Both the position numbers and the translations under genes were made by a program. The notes under the pieces were generated by a model that did no database searches, was not told the origin of the DNA, and saw only the letters and a program-made list of their open reading frames with translations. Positions 26,171 to 35,008 of a DNA stretch of 45,330 nt are shown here, in pieces. This DNA is from Limosilactobacillus ingluviei DSM 15946. GTDB lineage: Bacteria; Bacillota; Bacilli; Lactobacillales; Lactobacillaceae. How positions within the stretch are numbered: the stretch's first letter is position 1; each line of letters opens with the position of its first letter. The stretch covers positions 1 through 45,330 of the forward strand of contig NZ_AZFK01000001.1 in the NCBI RefSeq assembly GCF_001435775.1, given 5' to 3'.

Positions 26171-26683
26171 ATGGCAGACGGTGAAGTAAGAGCAACCTAT
26201 CAGCAGTGCATTGCTGAACTGGACCGGCTGGGGATCAAGTATACCGTGGTGGACCACCCGGCGGCTGAAACGACCGAACAGGCCGATCACTACATTGAAG
26301 GCTTGGAAGGGGCCCGCACCAAGACCATGTTTTTACATGATAAAAAGAAGCGGCACTACCTGGTGATTATGGATGACCGCAAGCGGATGGACTTCAAGGC
26401 CTTTCAGGAAATCAGTGGGGCGAAGCGAATTTCAATGGCCAAGGATGAAGAAATTACGGCGGAACTGGGCTTGCGGCCCGGGATCATCTCGCCCTTTGGC
26501 CTGATGAACAATCAAGAAAAAGACGTCCAAGTCTACATCGATCAAATGGTCCTCGACCAGCCGATTTGGACCTTTCATCCCAACGAAAATACCCACACGA
26601 TTTTCTTGGCCAACCAAGACGTCCTGCGCTTTATTGAAGCGCACGGTTTTAGCTACCAAGTGATTGATTTGCCGGCATGTTAA
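26171..26683 (+). CDS. YbaK/PrdX-type aminoacyl-tRNA deacylase
   Basis: The 170-residue protein matches the free-standing prolyl-tRNA synthetase-associated domain (PrdX, ProXp-like). TKTMFLHDKKKRHYLVIM and the RPGIISPFGLMNN segment are typical. The family hydrolyses mischarged tRNA, often Ala-tRNA-Pro. Start ATG 26171 follows GGAGGGG; the longer reading from 26120 spans the promoter and is rejected. It stands alone between two terminators. Confidence 0.85.
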   Translation: MADGEVRATYQQCIAELDRLGIKYTVVDHPAAETTEQADHYIEGLEGARTKTMFLHDKKKRHYLVIMDDRKRMDFKAFQEISGAKRISMAKDEEITAELGLRPGIISPFGLMNNQEKDVQVYIDQMVLDQPIWTFHPNENTHTIFLANQDVLRFIEAHGFSYQVIDLPAC

Positions 26684-26719
26684 AAAGGCTCTCGACCTGT
26701 CAGCAGACAGGCGGGAGCC
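26682..26719 (-). terminator. intrinsic terminator of the ATP-grasp gene
   Basis: On the minus strand GGCTCCCG..CCTGTC and GACAGG..CGAGAGCC pair and are followed by TTTTT. The plus-strand side has no T-run, so it mainly serves the minus gene. Confidence 0.8.
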
Positions 26720-26732
26720 ATTTGGTATCAGG

Positions 26733-27986
26733 TTACTTCAAATCACCCTTTTGAATAAAGAAGAGTTTAAAGTTCTTTGCGTAGTTATAATCGATCCGTT
26801 TGCCCAAGAGCCAACGCTTGAAGTTCATATCCGCGGCGTAGCTAAAGGTCGTGCCCCATTGGCCCTTTTGAATCAAGGCCTGGGCAGTTTGCTTAGCGGC
26901 GTTGTCTTTAGCATACTTCAGGAACGTGCCCTTGGCGACCCCGAGCCAGACTTGGTATTTGCTTTCGTCCTGGTTGGCGTAGAGGGTCGGCGCGTCCTTG
27001 AGGCTGCCTTCAATGTAGTCTTGGACCGGGAAGGATGGCATGGCGTTGCCATTCAAGGAGACAAAGAAAGAACTGCGGCCCTGGCGGGGGTTGAGGTCAA
27101 AGACCTTATAGGTGTGATCGCGGGCGTCATACTTAAAGTCAAAGTTGACGTAGCCGGTGAAGTTGACGGCTTCCAAGAAGTGTTGGACTTGTTGGTAGAG
27201 CTTTTCGTCGTAAGCCGGCAGGATTGCCACGTAGTTCCCAACGTTGGCCGGGTTGCAATCTTCCAAAAGCGGGTGGCCTAAGCTGAGCATCTTAACCTGG
27301 TGGTATTGATCCACGTAGGCGTTCATCGTCCGCATGTTACTGTCGTCGCCGGGGATGAACTCTTGCAAGATCAAGTCCCCTTGGTAAGGGCTAGCTTCGT
27401 AGATGATCTTCAAGACTTCGCGCAGGCGGGCTTGGTCATTGATGATGTAGGCCTTTTCGTAGCCCGCAAAGTTCCCCTTGTGCCATTCTACCGCGTCAGC
27501 CGCCTTTAAGGCCACCGGGTAGTCAAAAGGCGAGACGTAGTTAGCGTAATCGAGGTCCGGTGGCAAAATCGCCGTTTTCGGGTAGGGCAGCCCGTACTTT
27601 TCGCAGACTTCGTAAAACTTTTCCTTGTCGGTTAAAGTGGCAATCGTTTCGTAGTCGGCGTAGGGGCAAATCATGTGTTCCGCCAAGGCGGCCCGGTTCT
27701 TAGCGACCAGTTCCGTGTAGTCGTCGCCGCACGAAATCAAGAGGACCGGCTTGCCGGTGGCTTGTTTGAATTGGTCGGCGGCCTTGATCAACAGGTCGCA
27801 AAAGACAGCTGGCTCTTGCAAGTCCGGGTGGACGTGAAGGTTGACGATCTTCGAGTACTTCGTTGGGGCTAATGCCGCCCGGGCAAACAATTCCGATTTG
27901 ATGCCGTAAGTGGCGTGAATCGCCCGCGCCATCCCGTAAGCGTTAAAGTCACTCCCTAAGACCAGGGGGATAAATTCTGCAGTCAT
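26733..27986 (-). CDS. ATP-grasp carboxylate-amine ligase, possible D-aspartate ligase
   Basis: The 417-residue cytosolic ATP-grasp enzyme starts with [16 protein letters not shown], has the ATP-grasp domain at about 120-320 ([16 protein letters not shown] and the metal-binding [10 protein letters not shown]). The layout and the opening resemble the D-aspartate ligases that add the D-Asp cross-bridge to peptidoglycan precursors in enterococci and lactobacilli. This is from memory of the family, not a search. No aspartate racemase gene is next to it, unlike some known cases. Start ATG 27986 follows GAAGGAGT. Alternative: another amino-acid ligase of unknown product. Confidence 0.72.
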   Translation of the reverse strand: MTAEFIPLVLGSDFNAYGMARAIHATYGIKSELFARAALAPTKYSKIVNLHVHPDLQEPAVFCDLLIKAADQFKQATGKPVLLISCGDDYTELVAKNRAALAEHMICPYADYETIATLTDKEKFYEVCEKYGLPYPKTAILPPDLDYANYVSPFDYPVALKAADAVEWHKGNFAGYEKAYIINDQARLREVLKIIYEASPYQGDLILQEFIPGDDSNMRTMNAYVDQYHQVKMLSLGHPLLEDCNPANVGNYVAILPAYDEKLYQQVQHFLEAVNFTGYVNFDFKYDARDHTYKVFDLNPRQGRSSFFVSLNGNAMPSFPVQDYIEGSLKDAPTLYANQDESKYQVWLGVAKGTFLKYAKDNAAKQTAQALIQKGQWGTTFSYAADMNFKRWLLGKRIDYNYAKNFKLFFIQKGDLK

Positions 27987-28089
27987 ATGTTTTACTCCTT
28001 CAGGCGGAGGCTATAAGGTGCCCGCCGCGAATCTAAATTAACATTTTCCATCATAAGCCTTTGCGCAGGCTTTGACAAACCAAGCGCCG

Positions 28090-28123
28090 AAAAAAATCCG
28101 GCCGTAACCTACGCACCGGATTT
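28090..28123 (-). terminator. intrinsic terminator after proC
   Basis: On the minus strand AAATCCGG and CCGGATTT pair around a 14-base loop and are followed by a T-run. Confidence 0.8.
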
Positions 28124-28130
28124 ACCATTG

Positions 28131-28901
28131 TTATTTGCCGGCCGCCGCATCGATCGCGGCGATGGCGGCCCCGCGGAAACCGTGGGCTTCGAGGGCGCTG
28201 ACCCCCTGGATCGTCGTCCCGCCCGGCGAGGTGACTTGGTCGCGCAAGAGGGCGGGCGCCAGGCCCGTGGCGGTAGCGAGACTGCCGCTCCCCTTGACCA
28301 TGCTGGCGACGACTTGGTAGGCGGTTTGCCGGTTTAAGCCGTGCTTAACGGCAGCGTCAGCAAAGGCATCCATCAAGACATCGACAAAGGCCGGTCCGCA
28401 ACCGCCCACCACCCCGATGATATCAAGGTCAGCTTCTTTGACTTTAATCACGTCGCCGAGTTGGTCCAACAGCTCAGTAATGGTGGTGGTTTGCGCAGCC
28501 GTCAGCGTAGATCCTAGGGCTAAGCCGATCGTGCCGGCGTTGACCGCCACCGGGGTGTTAGGAATCATGGCCGCTAAGCCGTGGTTGGGTAAGGCCGCTT
28601 GCAGGTCGGCCAATTTAACCCCCGCGGCAGCCGAGATGAGCAAAGTGTCCGCTGGTAGGTCCGCCAGTTGGCGTGCGACGTCTAACGTGATGGGGGCCGG
28701 GGTCGTTAAGATTACGACAGCGGGGTGCTTAGCGATTAAGTCTGCTGGGGTGTGAACCAGTTCGATTTGGTTGGCCGTGGCAAATTCGCTGACCCGGGGA
28801 TTGACGGGATTTAAAGCGAGCAGTTCTGTTTGCCCCGCGGCTTTGAGCCCGGTTAAAATGGCGCTGCCCATGTTGCCAGCGCCGGCAATTGCGATTTTCA
28901 T
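28131..28901 (-). CDS. proC: pyrroline-5-carboxylate reductase
   Basis: The 256-residue enzyme reduces pyrroline-5-carboxylate to proline with NAD(P)H. It has the Rossmann GAGNMGSAI (residues 7-15), MIPNTPVAV, and the C-terminal signature LRDQVTSPGGTTIQG. Its ATG overlaps the stop of the upstream gene by four bases (ATGA), so translation is coupled. No proA or proB lies in the window. Ornithine from the nearby arc pathway is a conceivable source of substrate only if an ornithine aminotransferase exists elsewhere. Confidence 0.95.
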   Translation of the reverse strand: MKIAIAGAGNMGSAILTGLKAAGQTELLALNPVNPRVSEFATANQIELVHTPADLIAKHPAVVILTTPAPITLDVARQLADLPADTLLISAAAGVKLADLQAALPNHGLAAMIPNTPVAVNAGTIGLALGSTLTAAQTTTITELLDQLGDVIKVKEADLDIIGVVGGCGPAFVDVLMDAFADAAVKHGLNRQTAYQVVASMVKGSGSLATATGLAPALLRDQVTSPGGTTIQGVSALEAHGFRGAAIAAIDAAAGK

Positions 28902-29620
28902 TCGTTTTCCTCCTCATTGACTTTGACGTAGGCGGCATTGATATAGCCGGTGGTTTCGGTTTGGTACCAGGTAACGCCATTTTCATCGGTTACCCGGGCA
29001 ATTAAGCGCAACGGGCTGCCGTTGGCAAGTTTGGTTTGGCTGGCGCCGTATGGCTTTTCATAGGTGTCGACCGTCCGGTGGGGCAAGAAGTCCACGGTTG
29101 CCGGGACGTGGTTTAACTGTAAATACGTCAGATCCACAACCGACGGGGTTGGCGCATCAGCTTGGAAGGGATCATCATTAACCAACCGCATCTGGGCGTC
29201 ATCAAATTTGACCCACTGATCAGCATTGACCTGGTACCAAAATTCGCGCGTGGTGGTCGCCACCCGTTGGAAAGTTTTAACGTAGATTCCGGCCGGCAGG
29301 GTTTCGGTCAAGGGCATCCCCGCGACTTGATCGTAAAGTTGGACCGGGGTCTTCAGGTATAAGTAGAGCTTGACGTTTTGAATCTCGCCCCAGGTTTGCT
29401 TCCGGTAGTAAAAACAAACGCTTTTAGCCGTCGTATCAAAAGTCCCGTGTAAGGTCCCGGTGGTTTGAATCAAGGTGTAGTTAGGAATCGGCAGTTTTTT
29501 AATTTCGTAACTTTGCCCGAGGTGCCCCCGGAGAAGCTGGGGCAGGCGAAGGTTGTTATTGTTATCAATGTCCCGGTAGTAAATCCAGATTGGGTTACCG
29601 GTTTTAAATTCGTCTTTCAT
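28898..29620 (-). CDS. MucBP/SH3-like domain protein without signal peptide
   Basis: The 240-residue protein starts MKDEFKTGNPIWIYY. Residues about 8-75 look like a MucBP domain (IYYRDIDN, GHLGQSYEIKKL, GTFDTTAKSVCFYYRK). The C-terminal half has two SH3/GW-like beta segments (WYQVNADQWVKFDDAQMRL and VTWYQTETTGYINAAYVKV). Such domains usually sit on secreted or wall-bound proteins, yet there is no signal peptide, membrane helix or LPXTG motif. Start ATG 29620 follows GGGGTG. The gene overlaps proC by 4 bases. Function unknown; cytosolic location is inferred from the missing export signal. Confidence 0.7.
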   Translation of the reverse strand: MKDEFKTGNPIWIYYRDIDNNNNLRLPQLLRGHLGQSYEIKKLPIPNYTLIQTTGTLHGTFDTTAKSVCFYYRKQTWGEIQNVKLYLYLKTPVQLYDQVAGMPLTETLPAGIYVKTFQRVATTTREFWYQVNADQWVKFDDAQMRLVNDDPFQADAPTPSVVDLTYLQLNHVPATVDFLPHRTVDTYEKPYGASQTKLANGSPLRLIARVTDENGVTWYQTETTGYINAAYVKVNEEENE

Positions 29621-29751
29621 ATTATTCACCCCAATATTTGCGTGGTTTGCTTTAAGTATACCGCTTTAACGGCCGCTTGTCGCCCGCTGGCTTCCCTTTT
29701 GCGGGAAAGTGATTTAAAATAAGACATTAACTTTAGAACGGAGGAAACAGA

Positions 29752-30351
29752 ATGCAGCAGCGTGCGCAGATCCGGCGGTTGACCCGCCGGAGTTTATTGT
29801 TGGTGTTAATTGTGATTCAAGATTTGGTGCCATTCTTGGGCAATCTGCCGGTGGGGCCCTTGTCAATCACCACGATGCCGATTACCGTGGCTGTGATTGC
29901 CGCTTTGTTTGGGCCCTTAGAAGGGACGTTGGCTGGGGGCGTTTGGGGGGGCTTGACCTTTATCCGCGCCTTTGTTTACCCGAGTAGTGCCCTGGCGCCC
30001 TTGCTCTTTACCAACCCCTTGATTTCGGTGGTTCCGCGGCTCTTAGTCGGCTTGGTGGCGGGCGTGGTCTTTGCCCTGATCCGGCGGTGGGGAAAAATTG
30101 GCTTGGCGGCGGCCCTGAGCGGCTTGGTAGCGGCCTTGACCAATACCGTTTTAGTGCTTGGTGGCATTTACCTCTTTGCCAATACCCCGCAAGTGGCTGC
30201 GGGTTACCACGTTGATCAGGCCCACTTAGGGGTGGCCCTAGCGGCGATCGTTGGGACCAACGGGGTGGCCGAGGCCCTCTTGACGGCGTTGGTCGTGCCT
30301 TTATTGGTGGTTCCATTATGGCGCGCTCTGGGGCGCAATAAGCAGGCTTAG
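29752..30351 (+). CDS. ECF transporter S component (possibly pantothenate-type)
   Basis: The 199-residue protein with about six membrane helices is the substrate-binding subunit of an energy-coupling factor vitamin transporter. DLVPFLGNLPVGPLSITTM, AALFGPLEGTLAGGVWG and the FTNPLISVVPRLLVGL segment fit the PF12822 group. The pattern is closest, from memory, to pantothenate PanT proteins, but substrate assignment is uncertain. It relies on shared EcfA/EcfT encoded elsewhere. Start ATG 29752 follows GGAGGAA. A TAAAAT near 29715 may be its -10. No riboswitch was recognised upstream. Confidence 0.8.
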   Translation: MQQRAQIRRLTRRSLLLVLIVIQDLVPFLGNLPVGPLSITTMPITVAVIAALFGPLEGTLAGGVWGGLTFIRAFVYPSSALAPLLFTNPLISVVPRLLVGLVAGVVFALIRRWGKIGLAAALSGLVAALTNTVLVLGGIYLFANTPQVAAGYHVDQAHLGVALAAIVGTNGVAEALLTALVVPLLVVPLWRALGRNKQA

Positions 30352-30357
30352 GCTCGT

Positions 30358-30397
30358 AAAAAACAGCGGTTGGACCAGTGTCCAGCCGCTGTTTTTG
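30358..30397. terminator. bidirectional terminator between convergent genes
   Basis: ACAGCGG..GGAC and GTCC..CCGCTGT pair, with AAAAAA before and TTTTT after, serving both the ECF gene and the convergent regulator gene. Confidence 0.88.
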
Positions 30398-30449
30398 TTT
30401 ACTGTAAAGTGAACCGATTTACTACTTTCTACTATATTATATGCTCAGC

Positions 30450-31292
30450 CTAGGAACGGAAACTTTCTTGCCACAGGCCATCAAAGAAGTGCTGGAGAGA
30501 AATCTGACTCTTCGGCGCTTCCTCATTGCGTTGTCGCTGCATTTCGCTATGGACGTTTTGGTATTCAAAGAGGTTGTTGGCGTACTCTAAGAGGATTTCG
30601 TTTTCCGGGTAGTCGATGCACATCGTGGCCAGGTTGGTGATCCCGGCCTTTAGCGAACGGCGAATCCGCTGGAAGACGACCTTTTTATCGTGTTCGGTCA
30701 TTTGCAGGTCCCGTTCAAAGTTGATGCTGGCAAAGTTGACGTTTTGGTCGACCATTAATTTGACGATCCGGCGGATATCTTCACTACCGGTTTCGGCGGC
30801 GATTCCCAAAAACATCAAGACGGAGTTGACGTGATCGATTCGTTTGCGTTGCGCCGATTGCGGCCGTTGGTAGGAGGCCGGGCTGGCGAGGGCCAATTCA
30901 TAGATGGCCGCCAGCCGGTTAGTCATGTTGACGTACCCGCCAATCAGCTGGAGGATGTGCTTGACTTCAATTGCTTGCAGCGGTTCGTTTAAAACGATGT
31001 CGATCTTTTCTTTGTACGCCGCTTCTTTTCGAGCGGGCGTCAATTTGGTCCCGGTGAGAATAAAGCGCGGCCGGCTGTTAACTTCTTTTAAGCGGCGCAC
31101 TAGTTCAATGCCGTCATAAGGGGTCAAATCGGTACTGACAATCATGATGTCGACCCGTAATTCCAGCAAATCCAGGTAAGCCTGTGAAGCTGAGGCGGTT
31201 TGGCCCACGACATAGTTGTCAAAGCTGCGCTCGATCAACTCCGCGAAGAGCTCACGGTTGGTTGGATTGGGGTCGGCAATGTAGAAGTTCAT
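30450..31292 (-). CDS. GlnL/YcbB-type regulator with degenerate receiver domain
   Basis: The 280-residue protein has an N-terminal receiver-like domain (1-115) and a C-terminal YcbB domain (about 155-255: LGIAAETGSEDI, QRIRRSLKAGITNLAT), as in the glutamine-responsive regulator GlnL of Bacillus. Receiver residues are unusual: the acidic pair is D7-P8, the phospho-acceptor column aligns with Ser53 (IVSTDLTPYDG, counted back from the conserved DG), and the usual Lys-Pro reads Glu103-Pro. Phosphorylation is therefore doubtful. Start ATG 31292 follows AAAGGAGC. No sensor kinase is adjacent. It is divergent to arcB, 299 bases apart, so it is a candidate regulator of the arginine deiminase operon. 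Confidence 0.8.
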   Translation of the reverse strand: MNFYIADPNPTNRELFAELIERSFDNYVVGQTASASQAYLDLLELRVDIMIVSTDLTPYDGIELVRRLKEVNSRPRFILTGTKLTPARKEAAYKEKIDIVLNEPLQAIEVKHILQLIGGYVNMTNRLAAIYELALASPASYQRPQSAQRKRIDHVNSVLMFLGIAAETGSEDIRRIVKLMVDQNVNFASINFERDLQMTEHDKKVVFQRIRRSLKAGITNLATMCIDYPENEILLEYANNLFEYQNVHSEMQRQRNEEAPKSQISLQHFFDGLWQESFRS

Positions 31293-31513
31293 AGCGTACG
31301 TTGCTCCTTTTTTAAACACATTTGAATTTTCTTGAAGCAATCGGAAAAAGAGCGCTTCCAAGAATCGAAAGTAAAAATATTCACAGAGCTCCGGGTTCAT
31401 TCAATCTTGCGTTCGATTATGCATTTAGCGCAAATAAACCCGACAGTCCAGCTTGCATTTTAGCACATTTTACAAAAAAAATTCCCCGATTTTGTGAGCA
31501 ATGCGCAAAATAA

Positions 31514-31548
31514 TCGTCACTTTAGGAAAACGCTTTCTAAAATAATAC
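31514..31548 (+). promoter_or_regulatory. arc operon promoter region with cre site
   Basis: TCGTCA (31514-31519) and TAAAAT (31538-31543), 18 bases apart, form a moderate promoter; TAATAC (31543-31548) is an alternative -10. GGAAAACGCTTTCTAA (31525-31540) resembles a CcpA cre site and lies in the spacer, so glucose repression is expected. Further upstream (31430-31510) AT-rich half-palindromes could be ARG boxes, but I cannot define one with confidence. No other gene is seen in 31293-31591. Confidence 0.65.
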
Positions 31549-31591
31549 TTGTAAATAAAGTTGTTACACAATCTTAGGAGGATATAGATCG

Positions 31592-32593
31592 ATGGCTTTT
31601 AATTTACGGAATCGTAGTTTTTTGACGCTGGCTGATTTCAACACCCGTGAAATGGAATACATGTTGAACTTGGCTGAAGACCTGAAGAAGGCAAAGTACG
31701 CTGGGACGGAACAACAAAAGCTCAAGGGCAAGAACATTGCCTTGATCTTTGAAAAGAGTTCTACGCGGACGCGGTGTGCCTTCGAAGTTGGGGCAAAGGA
31801 CCAAGGGGCACACGTAACTTACCTCGGCCCATCTGGTTCCCACATCGGTTACAAGGAATCCGTTAAGGACACGGCCCGCGTGTTAGGTGGGATGTTCGAC
31901 GGGATCGAATACCGGGGCTTCTCCCAACGCAACGCTGAAATCCTGGCAGAATACTCTGGGGTTCCGGTTTGGAACGGTCTGACTGATGAAGACCACCCAA
32001 CGCAAGTTTTGGCGGACTTCTTGACGGCCAAGGAAGTGCTGAAGAAGGAATACAAGGACATCAAGTTTGCCTTTGTTGGTGACGGCCAAGACAACGTTTC
32101 GAACGCTTTGATGCTGGGGGCCGCTGTTATGGGGATGGAATACCACGTGGTAACGCCAAAGGAATTGAACCCAGAACCAGAAGTGCTCAACAAGGCGCAA
32201 GCAATCGCTGCTAAGACCGGGGCCAAGATCGTTGTTTCCAATGACATCAAGGAAGGTGTCAAGGGCATGGACGTAATCTACGCCGACGTTTGGGTATCCA
32301 TGGGTGAACCTGACGAAGTTTGGGAAGAACGGATCAAGCTGCTCAAGCCTTACCAAGTTACCAAGGAAGTTATGGAAGCAACCGAAAATCCAAATGCGAT
32401 CTTCGAACACTGCTTGCCAGCCTTCCACGACCAAGAAACTGGTGTTGGTAAGAAGATCTTTGAAAAGTACGGCTTAAAGGAAATGGAAGTTACGGACGAA
32501 GTCTTCGAAAGCGAACAATCCGTTGTCTTCCGTGAAGCTGAAAACCGGATGCACACGATCAAGGCTGTGATGGTGGCAACCTTAGGTGAATAA
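31592..32593 (+). CDS. arcB: ornithine carbamoyltransferase, catabolic
   Basis: The 333-residue enzyme splits citrulline with phosphate to ornithine and carbamoyl phosphate in the arginine deiminase pathway. The carbamoyl phosphate site [22 protein letters not shown] and HCLPAFHD are intact. Start ATG 31592 follows AGGAGG. It opens the operon arcB-arcC-arcA-arcD. The codon choice differs from neighbours (Pro almost always CCA, more GTT and GCT), as in the rest of arc, which suggests very high expression. Confidence 0.96.
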   Translation: MAFNLRNRSFLTLADFNTREMEYMLNLAEDLKKAKYAGTEQQKLKGKNIALIFEKSSTRTRCAFEVGAKDQGAHVTYLGPSGSHIGYKESVKDTARVLGGMFDGIEYRGFSQRNAEILAEYSGVPVWNGLTDEDHPTQVLADFLTAKEVLKKEYKDIKFAFVGDGQDNVSNALMLGAAVMGMEYHVVTPKELNPEPEVLNKAQAIAAKTGAKIVVSNDIKEGVKGMDVIYADVWVSMGEPDEVWEERIKLLKPYQVTKEVMEATENPNAIFEHCLPAFHDQETGVGKKIFEKYGLKEMEVTDEVFESEQSVVFREAENRMHTIKAVMVATLGE

Positions 32594-32609
32594 TTAGGAG
32601 GACTTGTAA

Positions 32610-33539
32610 ATGGCAAAGGTAGTTGTAGCATTAGGGGGAAACGCCCTGGGCAAATCCCCAGAAGAACAATTGGAGCTCGTGAAGAACACGGCAGCTTCAT
32701 TGGTGGGCTTGATTGACGCGGGTCACCAAGTGGTGATCAGCCACGGGAACGGTCCGCAAGTTGGTCAAATCAACCTCGGGATGAATTTTGCCGCTGAAAA
32801 CGGCAAGACGGCGGCCTTCCCATTCCCAGAATGTGGGGCCATGAGCCAGGGTTACATCGGCTACCATTTGCAACAGAGTCTTCAAAATGAGCTGCACAAG
32901 CGCTGGATGAAGAAGAACGTGGTAACGACGGTTACGCAAATCGCCGTTGACCCAACCGACCCGGCTTTTGAAAACCCAACCAAGCCAGTCGGGGACTTCT
33001 ACTCCAAGGAACAAGCGGAACAAATCGCGGCCGAAAAGGGCTACACCTTCGTCGAAGACGCAGGTCGTGGTTACCGGCAAGTTGTTCCATCCCCACTGCC
33101 AAAGAAGATCATCGAACTCGACAGTATCGAAACCTTGATCAACAACGGTGACTTAGTCATCGCTGGTGGTGGGGGCGGGATCCCGGTTGTGATTACGGAT
33201 GACGGCCTGCAAGGGGTCCCAGCCGTGATCGACAAAGACCGGTCCAGTGCCTTGTTAGCTGACAACATTGACGCAGATAAGCTGATTATTTTGACGGCGG
33301 TTGACTATGTTTACATCAACTTCAACCAACCAGATCAAAAGCGGCTGGAAAACATCTCTGTCGATGAAGCGAAGGAATACATGGCAGCAGGCCACTTCGC
33401 TGCCGGAAGCATGTTGCCAAAGATTCAAGCCTGCCTGTCCTTTGTTGAAGGACACCCAGAGCGTGAAGCAATCATCACGTCCTTATCCGGACTGGATGAT
33501 GCTCTGGCCGGCAAGCTTGGGACGGTGATTCACGGTTAA
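32610..33539 (+). CDS. arcC: carbamate kinase
   Basis: The 309-residue enzyme makes ATP from carbamoyl phosphate and ADP, the energy-yielding step of arginine breakdown. [13 protein letters not shown] at the N-terminus, [22 protein letters not shown] and [10 protein letters not shown] are the family motifs. Start ATG 32610 follows AGGAGG, 16 bases after arcB. Pro is nearly always CCA. Confidence 0.96.
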   Translation: MAKVVVALGGNALGKSPEEQLELVKNTAASLVGLIDAGHQVVISHGNGPQVGQINLGMNFAAENGKTAAFPFPECGAMSQGYIGYHLQQSLQNELHKRWMKKNVVTTVTQIAVDPTDPAFENPTKPVGDFYSKEQAEQIAAEKGYTFVEDAGRGYRQVVPSPLPKKIIELDSIETLINNGDLVIAGGGGGIPVVITDDGLQGVPAVIDKDRSSALLADNIDADKLIILTAVDYVYINFNQPDQKRLENISVDEAKEYMAAGHFAAGSMLPKIQACLSFVEGHPEREAIITSLSGLDDALAGKLGTVIHG

Positions 33540-33597
33540 TCACCCCTGATGTGATTCTCTTAGTTACTTTGAACTCAATAAAGAGGAGTGTAGTATT

Positions 33598-34821
33598 ATG
33601 ACTAGTCCGATCCACGTTACTTCTGAAATCGGCAAGTTGAAGACGGTTATGCTCCACCGGCCAGGTCGTGAAATTGAAAACATCACGCCTGACTCCATGG
33701 AACGGCTGCTCTTTGATGACATCCCATACTTGCCAATTGCCCAAGAAGAACATGATTACTTTGCCCAAACGCTGCGGGACCAAGATATCGAAGTTATTTA
33801 CTTTGAAAAATTGGCAGCCGAAGCCTTAGCTGACGACGCAGTGCGGCAAGAATTCTTAACCCGGATGGTAGCTGAATCAGGTTACGTTGCTGGGGCCACC
33901 CACGACGCCTTGATCGCTTACCTGTCCGCTATGACGCCACAAGAAATGGTCGACAAGATCATCGAAGGGGTCCGGGCTGAAGAAATCGACATCAAGCACG
34001 CTGACTTACAATCCGTTTCTGAAAACACGGATTGGCCATTCTTGATGGACCCAATGCCAAACGCCTACTTCACCCGGGACCCACAAGCGTCCATCGGGGA
34101 AGGGATCTCCATTAACCGCATGACCTTTGCTGCTCGGCAACGGGAATCCTTGATTACGGAATACATCATCAAGCACAACCCACGCTTTGCCGGTAAGGTG
34201 AAGGTATGGCGTGACCGGAACCACGACACGCACATCGAAGGTGGGGACGAATTGGTATTGTCTGACCACGTCTTGGCCATCGGGATTTCCGAACGGACGA
34301 CGGCGGACGCAATCGAAGACATCGCAAAGAACCTCTTTGCTGACTCCGATTACGACACGGTAATTGCCATCTCAATTCCACACAACCACGCGATGATGCA
34401 CCTTGACACGGTGTTCACGATGATCAACTACGATCAGTTTACTGTTCACCCGGCGATCATGGACGACAATGGCCAAATCGACACTTGGGTTCTGCACCCA
34501 GGCAAGGATGGTGAAATCACGATGGAACACCACACGGACATCAAGGAAGTCTTAAAGAAGGCCTTGAACAAGTCAGAAATCGACTTGATTCCAACTGGGA
34601 ACGGCGACCCAATCGTTGCCCCACGTGAACAATGGAACGATGGCTCCAACACTCTGACGATTGCGCCAGGGGTCGTGGTAACCTACAACCGGAACTACGT
34701 ATCCAATGACTTGCTGCGTGAACACGGGATTTTGGTTCACGAGGTTCGCTCGAGTGAATTATCCCGGGGTCGTGGTGGTCCGCGGTGCATGTCCTGCCCA
34801 ATCGTTCGTGAGGATCTCTAA
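33598..34821 (+). CDS. arcA: arginine deiminase
   Basis: The 407-residue enzyme hydrolyses arginine to citrulline and ammonia. [26 protein letters not shown] and the catalytic Cys397 in GGPRCMSCP are intact. Start ATG 33598 follows AGAGGAG. It is third in the operon here, whereas arcA is first in many lactobacilli. Ammonia and ATP from the pathway give acid tolerance and energy. Confidence 0.97.
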   Translation: MTSPIHVTSEIGKLKTVMLHRPGREIENITPDSMERLLFDDIPYLPIAQEEHDYFAQTLRDQDIEVIYFEKLAAEALADDAVRQEFLTRMVAESGYVAGATHDALIAYLSAMTPQEMVDKIIEGVRAEEIDIKHADLQSVSENTDWPFLMDPMPNAYFTRDPQASIGEGISINRMTFAARQRESLITEYIIKHNPRFAGKVKVWRDRNHDTHIEGGDELVLSDHVLAIGISERTTADAIEDIAKNLFADSDYDTVIAISIPHNHAMMHLDTVFTMINYDQFTVHPAIMDDNGQIDTWVLHPGKDGEITMEHHTDIKEVLKKALNKSEIDLIPTGNGDPIVAPREQWNDGSNTLTIAPGVVVTYNRNYVSNDLLREHGILVHEVRSSELSRGRGGPRCMSCPIVREDL

Positions 34822-34849
34822 TTATCCTCAATCAAGCGGAGGTGATCCG

Positions 34850-34933
34850 ATGGTACCAACGACTACCACGGGTCAGCCCCGCTTTTTTTACCCACTGAAT
34901 TACGTTAAAGTTAATTTGCCTTGGCCGGGTTGA
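34850..34933 (+). CDS. small ORF (27 aa) between arcA and arcD with an extended ribosome site
   Basis: ATG 34850 to TGA 34931-34933 encodes 27 residues (MVPTTTTGQPRFFYPL..., ending NLPWPG). The ribosome site GGAGGTGATC (34839-34848) is complementary to ten bases of the 16S 3' end, far more than at other starts here. A T-run (34883-34889) after a short GC stem lies inside the ORF, and a hairpin (CCTTGGCCGGG/CCCGGGTAAGG, about 34919-34948) overlaps its stop. It may be a real small protein or a leader peptide tuning arcD expression. No family recognised. Confidence 0.45.
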   Translation: MVPTTTTGQPRFFYPLNYVKVNLPWPG

Positions 34934-35008
34934 TTCGCCCGGGTAAGGTCAGCAATTATTGATTGATCCATTTGACTTTGAAAAATAACAGAATCGAGGA
35001 ATTTGAAA

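Noticed and set aside
26664-27281. 205-codon plus-strand frame opposite the ATP-grasp gene
   Set aside because: It is antisense to a protein with clear ATP-grasp motifs, crosses the terminator and lacks a ribosome site.
29643-29751. Riboswitch before the ECF S-component gene
   Set aside because: No TPP, cobalamin, riboflavin or preQ1-like core sequence was recognised; only a short TTCCC/GGGAA stem and a possible -10.
31430-31510. ARG boxes before arcB
   Set aside because: AT-rich half-sites such as TTATGCATTT are present, but no pair fits the consensus well enough to report as a feature.
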